DNA from: Planctomycetaceae bacterium
GTDB taxonomy: Bacteria; Planctomycetota; Planctomycetia; Pirellulales; Thermoguttaceae
Direction of reading: 5' to 3'
DNA length: 14,181 nt
NCBI GenBank assembly: GCA_031287585.1
Contig: JAITST010000311.1
Location: 1-14,181 of the forward strand
Below, piece by piece: positions 13,801 to 14,181 of this stretch. Numbering within the stretch: the first letter of the stretch is position 1; the number at the start of each line of letters is the position of its first letter. The notes under the pieces were generated by a model. That model was given only the letters and a program-made list of their open reading frames with translations, was not told the origin of the DNA and made no database searches. The position numbers and the translations under genes were made by a program.

Positions 13801-14181
13801 CGATATAACGCGGATTCTTGATAAGTTGACCAGGATTAAGCGGGTCGTCAATGTACTCGTCACGACGATTGACATTGATAACAGTTTCGTACCTACCCAT
13901 TCCCGTATCAGGGTCATAAATATATTCGCTGCTCACTTCGTTCAGTACATCGAGTGCCTCTGTATGACTTAAATCGAGTACGGCTTTATAACCAGCCGAG
14001 TTCATATCGCCGGTTTGTCCGGTCAAAACAACACCTCGCGAGATACCTTCAAATATAAGTCTGTTACGGTAATCCCGTTTGATAATCAAACCGCCCGCAC
14101 CAGTTGTTTCGCTGTCGGCTCCATCATACCATACATCGTCCGGTTGATTCTGTCTCCACCAATTAGTATTGGTTCTATACG
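10817..14181 (-). CDS. Autotransporter with Pmp-like passenger, 5' end outside the window
   Basis: About 1120 residues are visible. The frame stays open to the window edge: thirty further codons precede the TTG at 14089, including WWRQNQPDDVWYDG. That TTG is therefore unlikely to be the start, and any signal peptide lies beyond. Counting from that TTG, the passenger is a repetitive beta-helix. Pmp-like GGAI motifs occur at about 321 and 363 and FxxN motifs at 380 and 430. Autotransporter-associated beta-strand repeats lie near 175-207 and 475-506 (KDGAGFLQLQGTNEFNGEI). Residues from about 800 to 1090 form the C-terminal barrel of alternating strands (TWIDFYYRDMQTYGD, SGFTLGLEKELLDNFSVGAV). 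The last residue is Trp in NFGFQW, as expected of a Bam-inserted outer-membrane barrel. The passenger is probably surface-exposed; its function is unknown. It converges with the DUF1549/DUF1553 gene. Confidence 0.93.
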   Translation of the reverse strand, partial: YRTNTNWWRQNQPDDVWYDGADSETTGAGGLIIKRDYRNRLIFEGISRGVVLTGQTGDMNSAGYKAVLDLSHTEALDVLNEVSSEYIYDPDTGMGRYETVINVNRRDEYIDDPLNPGQLIKNPRYIAQVKEQTFKALAGAENTSILMGSDIVLTISDGWLPQASDGITDLLDPINKDYINGYFIESEFYEGDMFDRYFNGQIKGGGKLIKRGTGYLGLSGANELDKSTELQGGGLYIGNVDALGGKYDENAPLIVRGVGLVEVFGDENKVFGIRNDKDYTLTLRFVADANYYPEDPNRTDFSVFGVYEDEATGVIDHNVRPEWLERPAGDLTFDANGRILTIAGVISSNNGGAIEMQAGSAARPWEYGANLYFDSSTQGSGYVFRGNTSDGLGGAIYAGGDLTLVGNTLFDNNTSTKLSGAVHVAGSNLDALTARTQVLFDTTNGGDIVFEINNSYSITFEKNTDFTIQGSGNVYFDAPLKIVGDYDDNGVLIAGQDAAGNGVSLTKDGAGFLQLQGTNEFNGEITIADGTLRLAGVNASLGDSANFTVQASYDDAGKVLSEGGIAGNGTISAQKMTLLGRISPDSAVLRAAQDNLGNLVSANGIAPVVPVKDRVGTLTLNSPEIAFSGVFSVDLGYSTLGQKHTSDKLQINGNMTMTEEVRLTIDYSQMNIADAYKRGVTYTIIESDNSMTGNKIRDSHITHTYNGVERILPRFLMLLSQGFTNDNYEYYLRYGSSGWTFADASKTSNQREIAKAFNSMLEGMDALPAKFSNLLIDIGAHDDNGVSNALENMTTEISANSVSLAQSEAWLSPFKRMVHREPGYRPQVGYLGQSRIPFKVRPRETWIDFYYRDMQTYGDSNARTYNTVRSGFTLGLEKELLDNFSVGAVFGYASPQMTQANGKVESNDFQLGAYALAYLPLNTELRMYIGWSMADYDYTRHERLTLSGLAAISKYTANYNGQNLGFSTELSHPFRWSGWLLLEPIIGIDHQTSRQEAFSETGGLFNQRFNQVDYSRTIARFGLRSVLGNGDDFTLNTRIQYGATLQDSAAVSVSHFEGLESDHAMEMQGIMLGNSYVNLGAGIRIFLNERGTSRISFDYDAYITERSIVNSGNVNFGFQW

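Noticed and set aside
14087..14089. TTG as the start of the autotransporter gene
   Set aside because: The frame continues without a stop through 30 more codons to the window edge, and no signal peptide follows this TTG. The gene is simply cut by the window.

Overview
The window looks like chromosomal DNA of a planctomycete, probably from the Pirellulales side of Planctomycetota. The signs are a DUF1559 pseudopilin-like protein with the H-X9-DG motif, a secreted DUF1549/DUF1553 protein, an L9 with an N-terminal extension, and the order rplY-pth-rpsF-ssb-rplI without rpsR. Base composition is moderate, somewhat below 50% GC by eye. Shine-Dalgarno motifs are present before some genes and absent before others. 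The lineage call is inference from gene families, not from a marker search.

Layout, left to right. (1) Positions 3-1264, plus strand: the 3' end of an unrecognised gene with no usable start codon in the window, overlapping by ATGA the start of a DUF1559 protein. (2) Positions 1373-4514, minus strand: a translation/replication operon, rplY-pth-rpsF-ssb-rplI, with a candidate promoter upstream and a clear intrinsic terminator behind rplI. (3) Positions 4404-5433: a 403-base divergent region, then a plus-strand gene for a 208-aa charge-segregated protein of unknown function. (4) Positions 5434-7016: a repeat-rich spacer (palindrome, double-hairpin repeat, terminator-like hairpin), a good sigma70-type promoter, and ahcY. 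(5) Positions 7017-9073: a convergent spacer with a perfect 11-bp stem, then a minus-strand MetX-MetW fusion gene behind a perfect-consensus promoter whose spacer holds a 10-bp palindrome. (6) Positions 9212-10792, plus strand: a secreted DUF1549/DUF1553 protein. (7) Positions 10817-14181, minus strand: a very large autotransporter with Pmp-like motifs, whose 5' end lies outside the window.

Functional links: ahcY (S-adenosylhomocysteine to homocysteine) and metX-metW (homoserine acylation towards homocysteine) both feed the methionine/SAM cycle and lie tail to tail. The rplY-rplI block serves ribosomes, peptidyl-tRNA recycling and ssDNA binding. The right third encodes exported or surface proteins.

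I found no CRISPR array, transposase, tRNA, rRNA or phage gene, and no clear new multi-gene system. The most interesting signals are the dispersed double-hairpin repeats, the palindrome inside the metX-metW promoter, the hidden ATGA-coupled reading frame at the left edge, the MetX-MetW fusion, and the Pmp-like autotransporter.
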